A DNA stretch of 64,000 bases from Monocercomonoides exilis (Eukaryota; Preaxostyla; Oxymonadida; Polymastigidae), in the NCBI GenBank assembly GCA_001643675.2, contig LSRY02000023.1:161001-225000 (forward strand), written 5' to 3'. Shown piece by piece: positions 1 to 12,200 of the stretch (its first letter is position 1; each line of letters begins with the position of its first letter). The notes under the pieces are model-generated. The model saw only the letters and a list, made by a program, of their open reading frames with translations. It was not told where the DNA came from and made no database searches. Position numbers and translations under genes: made by a program.

Positions 1-3000
1 CTGTGTGAAGAGCAAGCTTTGAAATTGGATAAGAAGAGGAAGAAGAGGAAGAGGTGGAGGAGGAGAAAGGCATTTGATTCAATGAAGAATCAGAAATATC
101 CTCCCCTTTATCTTTCTCCTCTTTCTCTTTCTCTTTCTCTTTCTCTTTCTCTTTCTCTTTCTCTTCTTTCTCTTCTTTCTCCTTCTCCATTTCACTTTCA
201 TTTTCATTCATATTTTCGTTCTCTTTTTCCATCCTCTTCTCTTTTTGTTGTGTCTCTCTCATCTGCTGCTCATATTCTTCTTGTGCTCTGTCTCTCATGT
301 CAAATCTGATTGTGTGGTGCGAAGGGAAGGGTGTGAAACGGGGGAAGGCTACAACGCATCTGCGCACTGGAAAAGAAGAAGAGGAAGAAGAAGAGGAGGA
401 GGAGGAAGAGGAGGAAGAAGAAGGAGAAAGAGAGAGGGAAGAAAAGGAAGAAGACAAACTGGTTGTTGGGCAGGTGCATATGTGAGGATAAGAGACACGA
501 GGACAAGAATGAAGAAGATGATGATTATGATGATGTTGATATGTGCTATGTTGGATGGAAGATAAAGAAGAAGATGAGGAAGAAGAGGAAGAAGAAGCAG
601 ATGAAGAGGAAGAGGAAGAGGAGGAAGAAGAAGAACATAATGAAGGTGATGTTATTTCGAGAGTGTCAGAAGAAGGAGATGAGGCGGATGTTAATGGTGA
701 AATGGCTGTGAGCGAAGGAGATTCAGAAAGAGGAAGAGGAGAAGAAGAAGCAAATGGCATATCATTTTCATTGGAAGCGCAGTGAAAACAGAGAGACTCG
801 AATGGATTGATCACAATTGATGAAGGAGGAGAAGAAGAGGAAGAAGAGGAAGAAGAGGAAGAATTAAGAGACAAAGGAAGAGAAGTTGGCTGATGGCGTT
901 CTTCGTGTTCAGACTCGAAGACGTAAATGCTGTGTGGAAGAATATCATGAAGCTCAATCTGAATGAATTGAATGAAGTGAATAAAGTGAATAAAATCGAA
1001 AATGATTGGAAAAAATTATTAATCATCAAACACAAAACATTCGAATATCAAATAAAAGATGGCAAGAAACAAAGAAAAAGCAAAGAATAAACAGAACATC
1101 ATCTTCATTCAAAAACAAAAGAAAGAAAATGACTTTATCTCACTCAACAAACAGTAGTTCTCTTCGGAATCTCCTCGTTGAGTGCTCTGTTAGCAGCAGC
1201 GATGGCCGAAGGCAGAGGAAGATGGCTGTTTGCTTCCTTTGCCTTCTGAATGGCCCTGTCCATTTCTAATTGGGCAGCATATCTTGCACAGCCCCAGGCA
1301 ACAGACTCGGCGGCATTCAGTTTGTGTGAGAGAGGAGGCGACGAGGCAGAGAAAACTGATAAGGAAAAGAAGAAGAGGAAGAGAGAAGAAAGGAAGAGAG
1401 AAAGGAGATAAGGAATAAATAAGTGACGAATCGATTGTTAAAAAAAAAAAATAAAGAAGGAATTGAATAAATATGATGCCAACAGTTGGAAATAAAAATA
1501 AAAATAAAAGTTGAATGTGGTATGCAAAATCCAATGAACTTCAACAAAACCTTCTTTCAAGGCAGACTCCAACACATTCTGAAGGAAAGTTATTCGACTT
1601 GACGCTCCGACAACTTCAATCACATCCAAATTGATTGGAGAATTTGAAGAAGAAGAAGCAGAAGCAGATGATGATGATGAAGATGAAGTTGTTGTTGCTG
1701 TTGTTGAAGGTGATACAGCTGTTGCAGTTGCTCCTGGTTTTGCTTCTGAAAGGTGAGCAAATATTGAAAGGACGAACAAATAAATAACAATAAGTTCAAA
1801 TTTCAAAAATCAATAGGAAAAAAAAATATCAAATTAAATTCACAATAAATTTTCTATTTCCTTTCAAACACTCTCAAAATACAATGAACTCCTCTAATCA
1901 ACCCATCCTCTCCCATCCTCTCCCATCCTCTCCCATCCAATCAAACCTTCTCTGTGTCTCGCCAGATCCTCCCTAGTTCTCTGCACCACGCTCCTCACCT
2001 CCCTCTCCACTTCCTCTGTGATCAGCGCAACCATCTCCTCCCTCCGCATCGAGAACGACACATCCACCTCTCCCCCAAACTCCACCGTCTCGTTCGCCAT
2101 CGGCGTCGTCGACAGCATCCGCTTCATCGCCTCTGCTGCCCTCTCCACTTTCATCGCCATCCGCCCGTCGCTCTCACTCAGCGCGGCCTGCTCTGGATGC
2201 TCCTTTCTCAGTGTCTCCATCAGCCGCTCCCGCACTTTCTCGGTTATCCGGTTCCCGCTCACCAGCTGGCTCCACTCGTGGCTCAGCGTCTGGATCTTCA
2301 ATGTCTTCTTCTCTTTGCTGCTGCCGTTATTCTCCTTCTCTCTATCTCTGTCTCTTTCTCTTTCTCTATCTCTATCTCTTTCTCCATTTCCGCCTTCTGC
2401 CTCGTCTGTCTTGCACGACAGCTCAAACACAGAAAATTGGAAGCCGCTTGAGCCAAAGTCAGCAATTGCCAACGTGACACTCTTTTTTTGGTTGAAAAGG
2501 CTGGTCATCTGACTGAATCCATACGATATTGCACCTGGTTATTAATTCAATATCAAGCATTCGACAAATTTTCACAAAATGAACAAGAAGAAAAAACAAG
2601 ATATTTGGCAAATGCTTATTCTAAAAAAAGATGAAATCATGTTAAAAGTGTATACTTGCAGTTGTGTCATGCAGAATGGCAAGCAAATCCACAGCTGCAA
2701 TGGAACAAGCAGTAGCGAGCGATTGCTTTTGTGATTGAACCCAAAAAATGGGAGCGTTGAGCACAACTGCAACTCGTTGCATTTGCGTTAGCGACTCAGC
2801 CTCACTTCACAGAATCATTTTTTAAAATATTATTCATTAACATTTTCAAAAAAAGGTTAATCATTTGAGGAGAATGGAACATTAAAAAGGATCGGGAAAA
2901 TTGACAAAAAATGTACTAAAACAATAAAGCAAACGGTGGTATTTGTGTAAATTCTGGTGGAATATCTCCTGGATAATTTGAACTCTGAATCAATTTCCTC

Positions 3001-3536
3001 AAAAAAGATGCTAAAATAATATCAGGGGAAAAAAGTAACATTCATCTTCAACTGATAAAGATTAACCTGTTAATTGCTCAACGGAGAATGTTGTCATTTC
3101 TCCTGTTTTTCCATATTGAACTTTAAAAGTGGGTTGCTCCAATCTATATCGATCGTGAAACAATTCCAATCGTTTTGTTGCAGAATTTTTGTATTTTCCT
3201 ATTTTCTGTTTCAAGGATGAGACGGCTGATTGACGTTCCGATTGCGAGCCAATTATTCTATCTCTTCCAGAGAAAAATATGCTTGTAGGAGTTGATCTTT
3301 TTCTTTCTTCATTCAAGGCACAAGAGACAAAATCACGTACATCAACTGGAACTTGGTCCGCATCGAAGAATGTTCTCATTGGAGCAAATACAATGCTATT
3401 ATGCGTTCCGAAATCAATTCCATATGCTGAACAATTTTTAATTCAATTAAATTTTATACAGATAGCAACAAATTTAATATTTCAATTCATGAAAAATTAA
3501 GAAAATAATAATCATACTTTTCCTGGGTTGAAGCAT
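1..3536 (-). CDS. Hsp110-family chaperone (5' complete, 3' end beyond left edge)
   Basis: Cytosolic Hsp110/SSE-type nucleotide-exchange factor and holdase for Hsp70. Exons on the minus strand: 3518-3536, 3067-3426, 2935-3010, 2656-2804, 1947-2534, 1551-1745, 1153-1355 and <1-958; all phases agree. Exon 1 plus exon 2 give MLQPRKT then GIDFGT, the first phosphate loop, with no signal peptide. Later come NEERKRSTPT, APIFW...HDTTASAISYG, DFGSSGFQFSVF (second phosphate loop) and VIEVVGASSRI (adenosine loop, usually VGGSTRI). LNAAESVAWGCA matches the Hsp110 NADEAVARGCA signature. Exon 8 opens with ELHDILPHSIYVF, the Hsp110 substrate-domain start, and holds FPRFTPFPSHHTIRF; between and after these lie long poly-Ser and KE-repeat insertions. 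About 849 codons are in the window. The family call is strong; the exact last intron is inferred. Confidence 0.88.
1903..1940. repeat. Short tandem repeat inside an Hsp110 intron
   Basis: About four copies of a 10-bp unit close to TCCCATCCTC lie inside the intron 1746-1946 of the Hsp110 gene. Read as coding on the minus strand they give GWERMGEDGRGW-like residues, but the better splice (phase 1 donor after 1947) removes them. Confidence 0.6.
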
Positions 3537-3579
3537 TTTGAGATTCTATGATTTGGTTAATGGTAGTGATCAAGAGAAA
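3537..3579. promoter_or_regulatory. Divergent spacer, Hsp110 / eIF3b
   Basis: Only 43 bp separate the two start codons, so both 5' UTRs must be extremely short or the transcription units overlap. A shared bidirectional promoter is inferred from position; no motif is recognised. Confidence 0.45.
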
Positions 3580-6500
3580 ATGACAGAATCAGTCGAACCT
3601 ATCTGGGATGAGGCAGATCCCCGTCTTAATTTTGAGAATACCATAGCAGTTATGAACTTGCCAATTATTGACAAGAATAAGGAAGCAAGTTTTCATTTAT
3701 ATCTGAGAAAAGTGGCAGGAGAGATTCCAGTTCATTCTATTGAGCTTCCTTTCACCGAAGAAAATAAATCAAAAGGGTACTTTTATTTTACATGTGAAGT
3801 AGTTTTTTATATTTTGATTAATTATTATTAGAATTGCAATTATAACATTTAATTCAAAAAAAGAGGCAGCTGAAGCATTGAAGAAATATCATCTCAAAAC
3901 CGTTGGGAAAAACACGTTCAATGCATATAGCTTTACCAACTTTCTGAAAGTTCGTTCGGTTCCAGAAGAATTTGTTGAGCCAGAATTCCATCCATTCACA
4001 CCAATAGTTTGATTTGTTTCTTTTGTTTGTTTTTTGCAAGATGATGCGCTTTGATTTACCTCAGCCTGAATTGTCGTCATGGATGTGTGACTCATTTGCA
4101 CGTTCGCAATATGTACTTGTTCATCAGGGAGGCATCAAGATTGACAGTTTTGATTCAATAAGAAAGCGCCAACCTGTTGCAGAATGTTCAAATACTGCAC
4201 GTGGAAATTCTCAGTATTGGTCTCCAAACGGCTTGTTTCTTGGGGGTAGCTCACAAGATGGAGTTATTATTCGAGGAGGTCCAAATTTTGATGTATTATA
4301 CAATTTTCCAAATCCAAATCCGGGACAAAAAATGTTCTTCCAATTTGGCGGAAAAGAAAAACATATTCTGACTTGGGCACCTGTATGCACGATGATTTTT
4401 TAACTTATATTTTATATTTCTCACAATCACTTGCATTCAAATTATTTTCGACGATTTTTTTATTTTGAATTAATTTTTTTGATGCAATCGAAATTTTATA
4501 TTTTGCTTTTGCATATGAAATTAATTTCTTTAACTCTTTTGTTCATTTTATTAATTTTTTTATTCATTCTCCATTTCCAACCCAGACTCATGTTCTTGAC
4601 AAAAAGAAGTATGTTGGAAAGCCTATTATATGGCGATTCGAGCCACTTGAGCGCTTTGAGCTTCCGATTGAGGTGGACATGCGCATTAATCCGATCTACT
4701 GGTCATCATGTGAGCGCTACTTTGCATATGCCGAAGACGAGACGCTGAGGATCATGGAGTTTCCAAGCATGAAATCGACTTATTTACAAGTCCCGCGTCT
4801 GCAGAATGTGCTGAGCTGGTCTCCAACAAAGCCATACCTGGCGCTGTGGACGAAAGGCAAGGACATGCCATCGCAGGTGAAGATTCTGAATGCGAAGACG
4901 ATGAACTTCGAGCAGGTGAAGCAAGTGTTTGATGCATCGTCCATCAGATTTTCGTGGTCGCCGGCAGGTGACTACCTGGCAGCGATGTGTGTGCTGACGA
5001 TGAAGAAGAAAGTTGCTTGCACGTTGGAAGTGTTCAGGTGCAAAGAGAAGAATATTCCAGTCGACACACTGGAGCTGAAGGAGCATGCAAGAGCATTCGA
5101 ATGGGAGGTTTGAAATTGGATTTTGATAGAAAGTTAAGAGAAAGAGAAGGAGGTGAAGGGGAAGGGGAAGGGAAAACTGTCATTTCTTCTATGAATGAAG
5201 AGTCTTCGTATTTGTAATATTATATTAATGTTTATTTGTTACAATGTTTTTGTTTTATTATTTTAATTGTTGTGCGAATTAATCCTCATCACAATAATAA
5301 TATCAACTTTTCTTTCATTCTCTTTCATTCTCATCCTCATTCAGGGCAAAGGCGACCACTTTGCACTTCTTGTGGGAGAAGAGCGCCGTCCAGCGACAGT
5401 CATCTACTCAGTGAAGAAGACAGGAACCATCGAGAAAGTCGCAACACTCGATGCTCGCCAGTCTAACTGCATTGTCTGGTCACCAACTGGAGAAAACCTG
5501 GCGATTGCTCATTTGGGCGACCCCCAGCGCAACCAGAACGGGACAGGTGTGGTTGAGATCTACAACGTGGGGCTGAGGCAGAAGATCGGCTCTATTCAGC
5601 ACCCTCTGGCCACGCAGATGGAGTGGGACCCTTCGGGAAGGTTTCTGGCAGTGAGTGTGCAAGGCTCACAGGATGCATCAGCATATTCCATCTACAACTG
5701 GAAGTGCGACACTGTTTATGAGTCGCCTCTGATTGCCAGTCTGACGTGCTTTTCGTGGAGGCCGCTGCTTCCGCCGATCATTTCGCATGAGAAGCTGAAG
5801 GAGTTGGACAGCAGAATGGACAAGATTGCGAAGAGATTCGCAGAAGAAGACAAGAACGAGCTGATGACGGCAGAGTCAAGAAAGTGTGTGGTTGAATGGA
5901 CATATTGGTGATTGTTGTGGTTTTTATTGAAATGTATAGAAATATTTTTCGTTTAATAACTTGATTGTATCCAAATTGCATTTAAATGATTTATCAAATT
6001 TTTATTTTATTTTCATTTAATTTTCATATTCTTCTGCTGTTGTCTTTTTATCTTCTTGATCTAAAAAAGAGTGAAAGAGAGAGTGGAAAAGAAGAAGTCA
6101 TATGCGGAGTGGAGGAAAGCCACCGAAGAATATGCCGCCAAAATGAAGGTGCTTTTGGAGAAAGCGGGCATTGGAATGGAAGATGATGTGCAGGTGATGG
6201 AATATGAAGAGGAAATACTGATAGAGTCACTGGAGGAAGGCAAAGAGGAGAAGAAGGAAGAGGCAGAGGAAGAAAAAGAGAAGGAGAAAGAGAAGGAGAA
6301 AGAGAAAGAAGGCGCTGAAGACGTAGCAGCTGAAGAAGAGAAAGGCAAAGGAAAACAAGATATGCCACTGAAGCTGAAGAAGAAAAGCGAGAAAGAAGAG
6401 ACGCCAGCTGTGCAGAAACCTTCGATGGCCGATCAACCAGGCTCAATTTCTATCACTTCTCCATCTGCTTCTGCTTCATCATCATCATCTTCTTCTTCTT

Positions 6501-7474
6501 CTTCTTCTTCAGAGTCTGAAGCACCAGCAGAGCCGAAGGAGAAGACGTTTGCAGAAATGTTGAGAGAGAAGCGGATGCAGAGGATGGCAGAAGAAGGAAG
6601 AGGAAGCGGCGGAATGGGCGAAGCTGTTTCAGCTGGGCAGCCAATTAACTTACTTGACTTTGCCGATCCAGCGCTGCCGGTGAAGAAAGGGAAAGGAGAG
6701 AGGAAAGTGATGACGCCGGAGGAGAAGAAGAAGAGGGAGGAAGAGAAGAAGAAGAGGAAAGAGGAGGAGAGGAAGAAGAAAGAGGAAGAGGAGAAGAAGA
6801 AGAAAGAGGAAGAGAGGAAGAAGAAGGAAGAGGAGGAGAGAAAAGCGAGAGAAGAAGAGGAAAAGAAGAAGATAGAGGAAGAGAAAGAGAAGAAAAGAGA
6901 AGAGAGTAGGCAGAGGTTGTTGGAGAAGAAGAGGTTAAAGCAGCAAAAGGAAGAAGAAGAGAGGAAGAAGAAAGAAGCAGAAGAAGCAGCTGCAAGAGAG
7001 ATAGAAGGAGCAGACAAGAAGAAAACAGAAAAAGTAGAGAAAGAAGAGAAAGTGGAGAAATCAGAAAAAGCAGAAAAGACAGAAAAGGTAGAAAAAGCAG
7101 AGAAAACTGAGAAAACAGAGAAAGTTGAAGCAAAAGAAGCAAAAGCGGCTAAGCCACTGTCGAGAATGGAGCAGATAATGTTAGAAAGAGAGAGGAAGGC
7201 GAGAGAACAAGAGGAAGCGAGGAGGAAAGCGGAAGAGGAAGAAGAAGCGAAGAAGAAGGAGGCAGAGAACAAGAAGAGTGCAAAGAAAGAAGGAGGAAAC
7301 AAGAAGGAAGCGAAGAAAGAGACAAAGAAAGAAGCAAAGAAAGAAAAAGAAGGAGTTAACAAGAAAGAAGAGAAGAAGGAGGAAAAGAAAGAAGAAAAGA
7401 AAGAAGAAACTGCAAAGCCTTTATCAAAAATGGAACAAATCAAACTAGAAAAGGAAAAGAAAAAGAAGAAGTAA
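3580..7474 (+). CDS. eIF3b: Translation initiation factor eIF3 subunit b
   Basis: Scaffold subunit of eIF3, which binds the 40S ribosomal subunit. Exons 3580-3776, 3832-4006, 4041-4382, 4586-5107, 5345-5883 and 6070-7474 give about 1059 aa. The start is the first in-frame ATG. An RRM (IAVMNLP to NAYSF, residues ~17-105) is followed by the eIF3b-specific link ELSSWM and a nine-bladed beta-propeller with repeated W-S/D-P motifs (YWSPNG, LSWSPTKPYLA, FSWSPAGDYLA, VWSPTGENLA, EWDPSGRFLA). The C-terminal helix (RVEKKKSYAEWRKA) is normal. Beyond it lies an unusual ~400-residue Lys/Glu-rich extension holding two copies of a PLS-x-MEQI-x-LE motif near 7153-7185 and 7417-7450. Function is certain from the core; the tail is lineage-specific. 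Confidence 0.95.
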
Positions 7475-7626
7475 TTCTTTTTCTTTCTTTCTTTTTTTTT
7501 CATTTTATTTTCCATTTTTATCAAACTAGTTATCCTTTCATAAACATATTTCCTTCCAATTGTTTTGCTTTTTCTTCTTTATTTTCATTTCATTTCAATT
7601 GAAAACTCCGACTTCATCTTCTTCAT

Positions 7627-7683
<57 letters not shown>

Positions 7684-8228
7684 GAACATCAAAGTTCTCT
7701 TCATTTTGTTTTGCGACAAATTTTAAAGAAGTCACAAAACAAACGAATTTATCTGAAATCTTTTGAAATATCTCTCGAAATAATTTAAGTAAAAAAATAT
7801 CTTCAGAGAAAACATTTAATTGCAGTGCAAGGGCATTGTCATTCTTGTCTTTAAGCGATATGAATATCCGGAAAAGACAGAAACAATGCAAAATATTTAG
7901 ACTTTATAAACTTGTCAAAACATACATCAAAGTTCATGTCAAATAAAGAAAAGCAAAAATAACAAAATAAAAGTTAATTGTAATCTTAAAAAAAGAAGTT
8001 GAAGGAAAGTTAAAAGAAAAAGAAATAATAAAAATCAACAATTGTCTTTTCCGCAGCAAACATAAATTCAATAAATGAATAACAGCCATGAAAAAAAATA
8101 AAGAAGCAATAAAAAATCAAAACATAACGGATTAATTAAATATTTTCGAATATCAATCAAACTATTAACAATTAAAAGAGTGAATTTTTTTCAAAAATAA
8201 TCATGAATTAATTTTGTTATTCACCGTT
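7475..8228. other. AT-rich convergent intergenic region
   Basis: Lies between the 3' ends of eIF3b and the DUF1295 gene. It contains an uninterrupted A54 run and otherwise AT-rich sequence; no RNA gene or credible ORF is seen. Confidence 0.6.
7628..7681. repeat. A54 homopolymer
   Basis: Fifty-four consecutive A residues follow a CTTCATC-rich stretch. It could be a poly(A) tail relic of a retro-inserted transcript, or simple homopolymer slippage; no upstream retroposed gene is recognisable. Confidence 0.9.
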
Positions 8229-9140
8229 TTACTTTGAAGTTGAAAATCTAAAATAAAGAGCAGGGACTCGTCGTTGATATAATTCATATTCTGGATATTT
8301 TCCCTTCGTAATCTTTTCTGTAAACCATGTCGACCCAACGAATAAAGAAGACAACAGAAACGGTCCAATAATTGTCCAATTAAAAATGTTCTTTGAAGCT
8401 GATACAGAAAATAAATAGAGAATCCACCACTGCATCTGTTCAAAAACAAAGTTTGGATGACGGCAATATCTGAATAATCCTGTTTCGCAAAATTGTGCCC
8501 GTGGTGTGCGACCATTCAAAAGTTCTTTTTGTTTCTTTTGATGAAAATTCCATTGTTGTTGATCCGCTATAAATTCTCCAAACAGTGAAAATGCAAATAA
8601 TGAAGCCAAAATGTAATCAATTTTGTGCAACGGCAATTTGCTATCTGAAATTATTTGCATTGGAAATGTAATCGAACATATCAAATAACTCTGATAAATG
8701 CAAATAAATAGAACATGGAAAAACTGCCACAGCAAAGGATGCATTTTCTTCCTGAGAATTGCCCAACGATAATCTTCTCCTCCCTTTTGATATCCACCTT
8801 TACGCGCAAAGTTAAACGTGAGACGGATGCCCCACAATGCTATCAATAAAGTGCACAAATTTGTTCGCGGATCTGCAAAATGTTTTCCAATTGCATAAAT
8901 TAAACAGTATATGACAGGAGAAATTGACCATGATCTATCAATCCACGAATAATTATTGGTAATTAAATCCAATGTAAAGGCTGCAACAGATGTTGCACTC
9001 GCTAATTTCAATGTAGTTCTTAAGGAGGCACCGATTTGAATAAGCATATTATCAAAAACTTTAATCTTGGTAAAATTGATCAAAAAATAATGAATAAACA
9101 TGTTTTCTATCGAAAATGAACAATAGTGAACGTTCCACAT
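8229..9140 (-). CDS. DUF1295 / steroid 5-alpha-reductase-like membrane protein
   Basis: Single-exon 303-aa multi-pass membrane protein of the DUF1295 family, which belongs to the isoprenylcysteine methyltransferase/steroid reductase fold. Diagnostic motifs are visible: LTFNFARKGGY followed by GEDYRW near residues 110-130, and GLFRYCRHPNFVFEQMQWW near 230-250, the counterpart of the RHPNY-E-W signature. Hydrophobic segments alternate through the protein. The start is the first ATG of the open frame; a shorter start at one of the following Met residues is possible. The substrate is unknown for most members, so only family and probable ER-membrane location can be given. It lies head to head with the INTS2-like gene, 96 bp apart. 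Confidence 0.85.
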   Translation of the reverse strand: MWNVHYCSFSIENMFIHYFLINFTKIKVFDNMLIQIGASLRTTLKLASATSVAAFTLDLITNNYSWIDRSWSISPVIYCLIYAIGKHFADPRTNLCTLLIALWGIRLTFNFARKGGYQKGGEDYRWAILRKKMHPLLWQFFHVLFICIYQSYLICSITFPMQIISDSKLPLHKIDYILASLFAFSLFGEFIADQQQWNFHQKKQKELLNGRTPRAQFCETGLFRYCRHPNFVFEQMQWWILYLFSVSASKNIFNWTIIGPFLLSSLFVGSTWFTEKITKGKYPEYELYQRRVPALYFRFSTSK

Positions 9141-9236
9141 TTTTCTTGATCAACCTATAATTGTTCCAATTTTTATTTGTCCAAAATAACAAGTGGAACG
9201 TTTTTTAATCTTTTTCATTTATGTCGACCCTTTATA
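9141..9236. promoter_or_regulatory. Divergent spacer, DUF1295 / INTS2-like
   Basis: A 96-bp AT-rich spacer between two start codons, inferred to act as a bidirectional promoter from position alone. Confidence 0.4.
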
Positions 9237-12200
9237 ATGGAATTATGTTCTTCTTTTTATCCTCTTTTTGTGTCAATAGATGAGTTCCTTTTAATAATTA
9301 TGAGGTGCCGCTTGCTAACAGGAAAGGACTTGTTGAATCCTTTGGTACAGAAAATTTTGTTGCCTTTTAGAGATGCTGAAACATATTTACAAACAAAATC
9401 GAAACTTGATGTGCAATATATTTTATCAGACAAAATCTTATACGTCCATCCTTTTGCTCAACTTTCATATTTGCGTGAAATGTTCACAAGATTGGTGTTT
9501 CGACTTGTTCTTTCCTGGAAAGTTTCAGACAATAAATCATTACCATTTTATCGATTGGTTGAGTTGATGGCAACTTTAATCTCGTGCACTTTGCCTAACT
9601 CCAAAAAGATAAATGATTCAGTGGATTTTCAGAATTCAACAAACTATTGCAAACAATTTCCAATTATTTCGCCATTACTCCTAAATCCTGTTCTTCGTGG
9701 AGTCCCTTTGCTTTCTTCCGTGCATTCACGTATTTTGTTGTTTATATATTCCCTTGCTATTACTAAAGCTGCACATAGAAATTGCAGTGAGCTCATTTCC
9801 TATGTGTCTTTAACGGAAGAGAAGCCACTTCAGACATGCGAGCCATATAGCGATCTGTTTCACTCTTCACTTCTATTTTACTCTCAAATTCATCCCTTCT
9901 TATTTTCAGTTGTGCAAAATACAACTTGTTATATTCCACATTCGGATGAGTTGCGACATCTTTTTATAGTATTCGAAAGTCTTCTTCTGAGTGTAAAGCC
10001 GGAAGTACTGCAGACAGCTGCACACACTTCACTGGCTTCTTCTGCTTCTTCTCTTCGCTCTCCTCTTTCTCTGCGTGCAGACACAAAATCTGGCCCTTTT
10101 GCATCAGCGCTCCTGCAAAAGCAGATCAGCAAGCTGCAGGCGATGCTGCAAACGCATCAGGAGAACAAGAAAGAGAGAGAGCTGAAGGCGATGACAATAC
10201 GCAGCTACAGCAACACAGAAGCCATGACCGAGCTGATGAACTCTCTGAAGCCCCGCGATCGCAGCCTGTTTCGCAGAAAAGAAGACTTTGCCTCGCTTTC
10301 GAAGCAGATTGATGTTCTATCACTGTTTTGTGACGGCAAAGGGGGAAATGACTCGACTGATGATGAAAAAGTCTCAACTTCCTCTCTTCATACAGAAGGA
10401 TTGCATCATCAATCACCTGTTCATTTGCCTCCAGCTGCATTTGACATGAAAGCTGACGATCTTCTTGACTCAGATCTGCTGCATTCGACATCCTCTGGCA
10501 TTTCAAATGGTTCTGATGGTACTTCTAATCTACCGTTCTTATCAACATCGCCATCCTCTTCTTCTTCCTCTTCTTCTCTATCTTCCTCTTTCTCAGCATC
10601 ATCGCTTCATTCTTCTGCCATTCTTCCTTCTCTTCATCTGTCTAACTCGTCTTTTCTGTTGCCTTCATCATCTTTCACATCTGATGAATATTTCATTCAA
10701 ACAGAAGATGTTACTCCACAAGTGTTTTCATCAAAGAGCAGACAAGAAGATGAAGAATACCTCTCTTTTGAGCAGTTTTGTGCACAACGCGAAAAAATCT
10801 CTTCTTCCTCCTCCTCCTCTTCTTCTTCTTCTTCTTCTTCTTCTTCTTCTTCTTCTTTTGAGATTTCTATGCAAAAAGACACTTCACATTCTGTTTCTGT
10901 CAAATCTACTTTTTCACCAGAAAACAATGTTTTTTCGAACAATCACTTCTCAAAGCCAACCAAACGAACAGCTCATTCAGAAATAAATGATTCAATTGAT
11001 GAAAAGGAAGAAAGTGCACAAAAAGGAAAGAAATCTATTAAATCTTCATCAGTTTTAGCTTCTTCATCTCAATCGTCTTCCTCTTCTTCTTCTTCTTCTT
11101 CCTCTTCCTCTTCCTCTTCCTCTTCCTCTTTCTATCTGACAGAAGCATTGAGCCATTCATCCATCACACCATATCTCCACAGGATGTTATCTCTGCACAA
11201 ATCACAGCTTTCTCGAAAGATCTTCTCAAATGACGTGTTTGTGGCTGAAGCAATGCTCATTCCTGGTTGGATGATAGAGAAAAGGGAAGAGGAGGAAAAG
11301 AAAGAGAAGGAAGAGGAGAAAGAGGAGAAGGGGAAGAAGGGGAAGAAGCAACAGACAGAAGATTGTCACAGAAGCAGCGGCAATGAAATGAATGAGCAGC
11401 CATTTAGACAGCTAACACCATTGGCAACTGGTTCAGATAAAAACAATTCTTCTTCTTCTTCTTCTTCTTCCTCTTCCTCTTCCTCTTCTTCCTCTTCCTC
11501 CTCTTCCTCTTCCTCCTCCATTCAACCCTCTCACCCAATCAACTTCTTTGACCCCAAAAGGGATGATTTGTGTGTCTCCTCATTCATCCCCTGCCAAACC
11601 CCTCGTCTGCTCCTCACCCGAAACCCTTCTCTTTCTGAGCTGTTATCCTCAGAGCAATCAACACTCAAGCCTTTTCTTTCTCATTGGAACACCTCTGAAA
11701 TCATTCATGTTCCTCGTTTTCTGTCTCCTTTTGCTTCTCCTCTGTCGCATCTGGTTGCTCTTCTTCTTTCTTCTCTTTCTGTTTTTGATGTGCCATTGAA
11801 AAAAACAGTATCAAATTCTGATTCTTCCTCTTCCCCTTCTTCTTCTCCTTCATATTCCTCCTCCTCCTCCTCTTCTTCTTCTTCTTCTTCTTCTTCTCTT
11901 TCCCTTTCCCTTTCTCATCTTCTCCCCTCCATTCAGACACAAATCTCTCTCTTTCGCGAGCTCAAACATTTTGCTTCTTCTGATCCATCTTCTTTTCTGC
12001 TTCAGATGTCCCTGCCTTTCTGTTACATTGTTGCACTCTTAGGGAAATTGAGTATACGCAACACAACAATATCCTCTTCGTCTTCTTCTTCTCCTCATCC
12101 TTTTTCTTCTTCTTCCTCTTCTTCCTCTCTATCTTCTATTTCATCTCCCATTGAATTCATCGAATTTGGCCTGGCATTTTCGAATTGGCAGTCGCTTTTT

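Noticed and set aside
297-785. Plus-strand poly-Glu frames at the left edge
   Set aside because: The minus strand is open throughout 1-958 and carries Hsp110 motifs, so the Glu runs are shadows of Ser codons.
6433-7524. Long minus-strand Ser/Phe-rich frame opposite eIF3b
   Set aside because: It is the antisense of GAA/AAG-rich coding sequence; the eIF3b frame is continuous and homologous.
10800-11520. Regular TCT/TCC repeats as a CRISPR-like or satellite array
   Set aside because: They are in-frame Ser codons of variable order without unique spacers.
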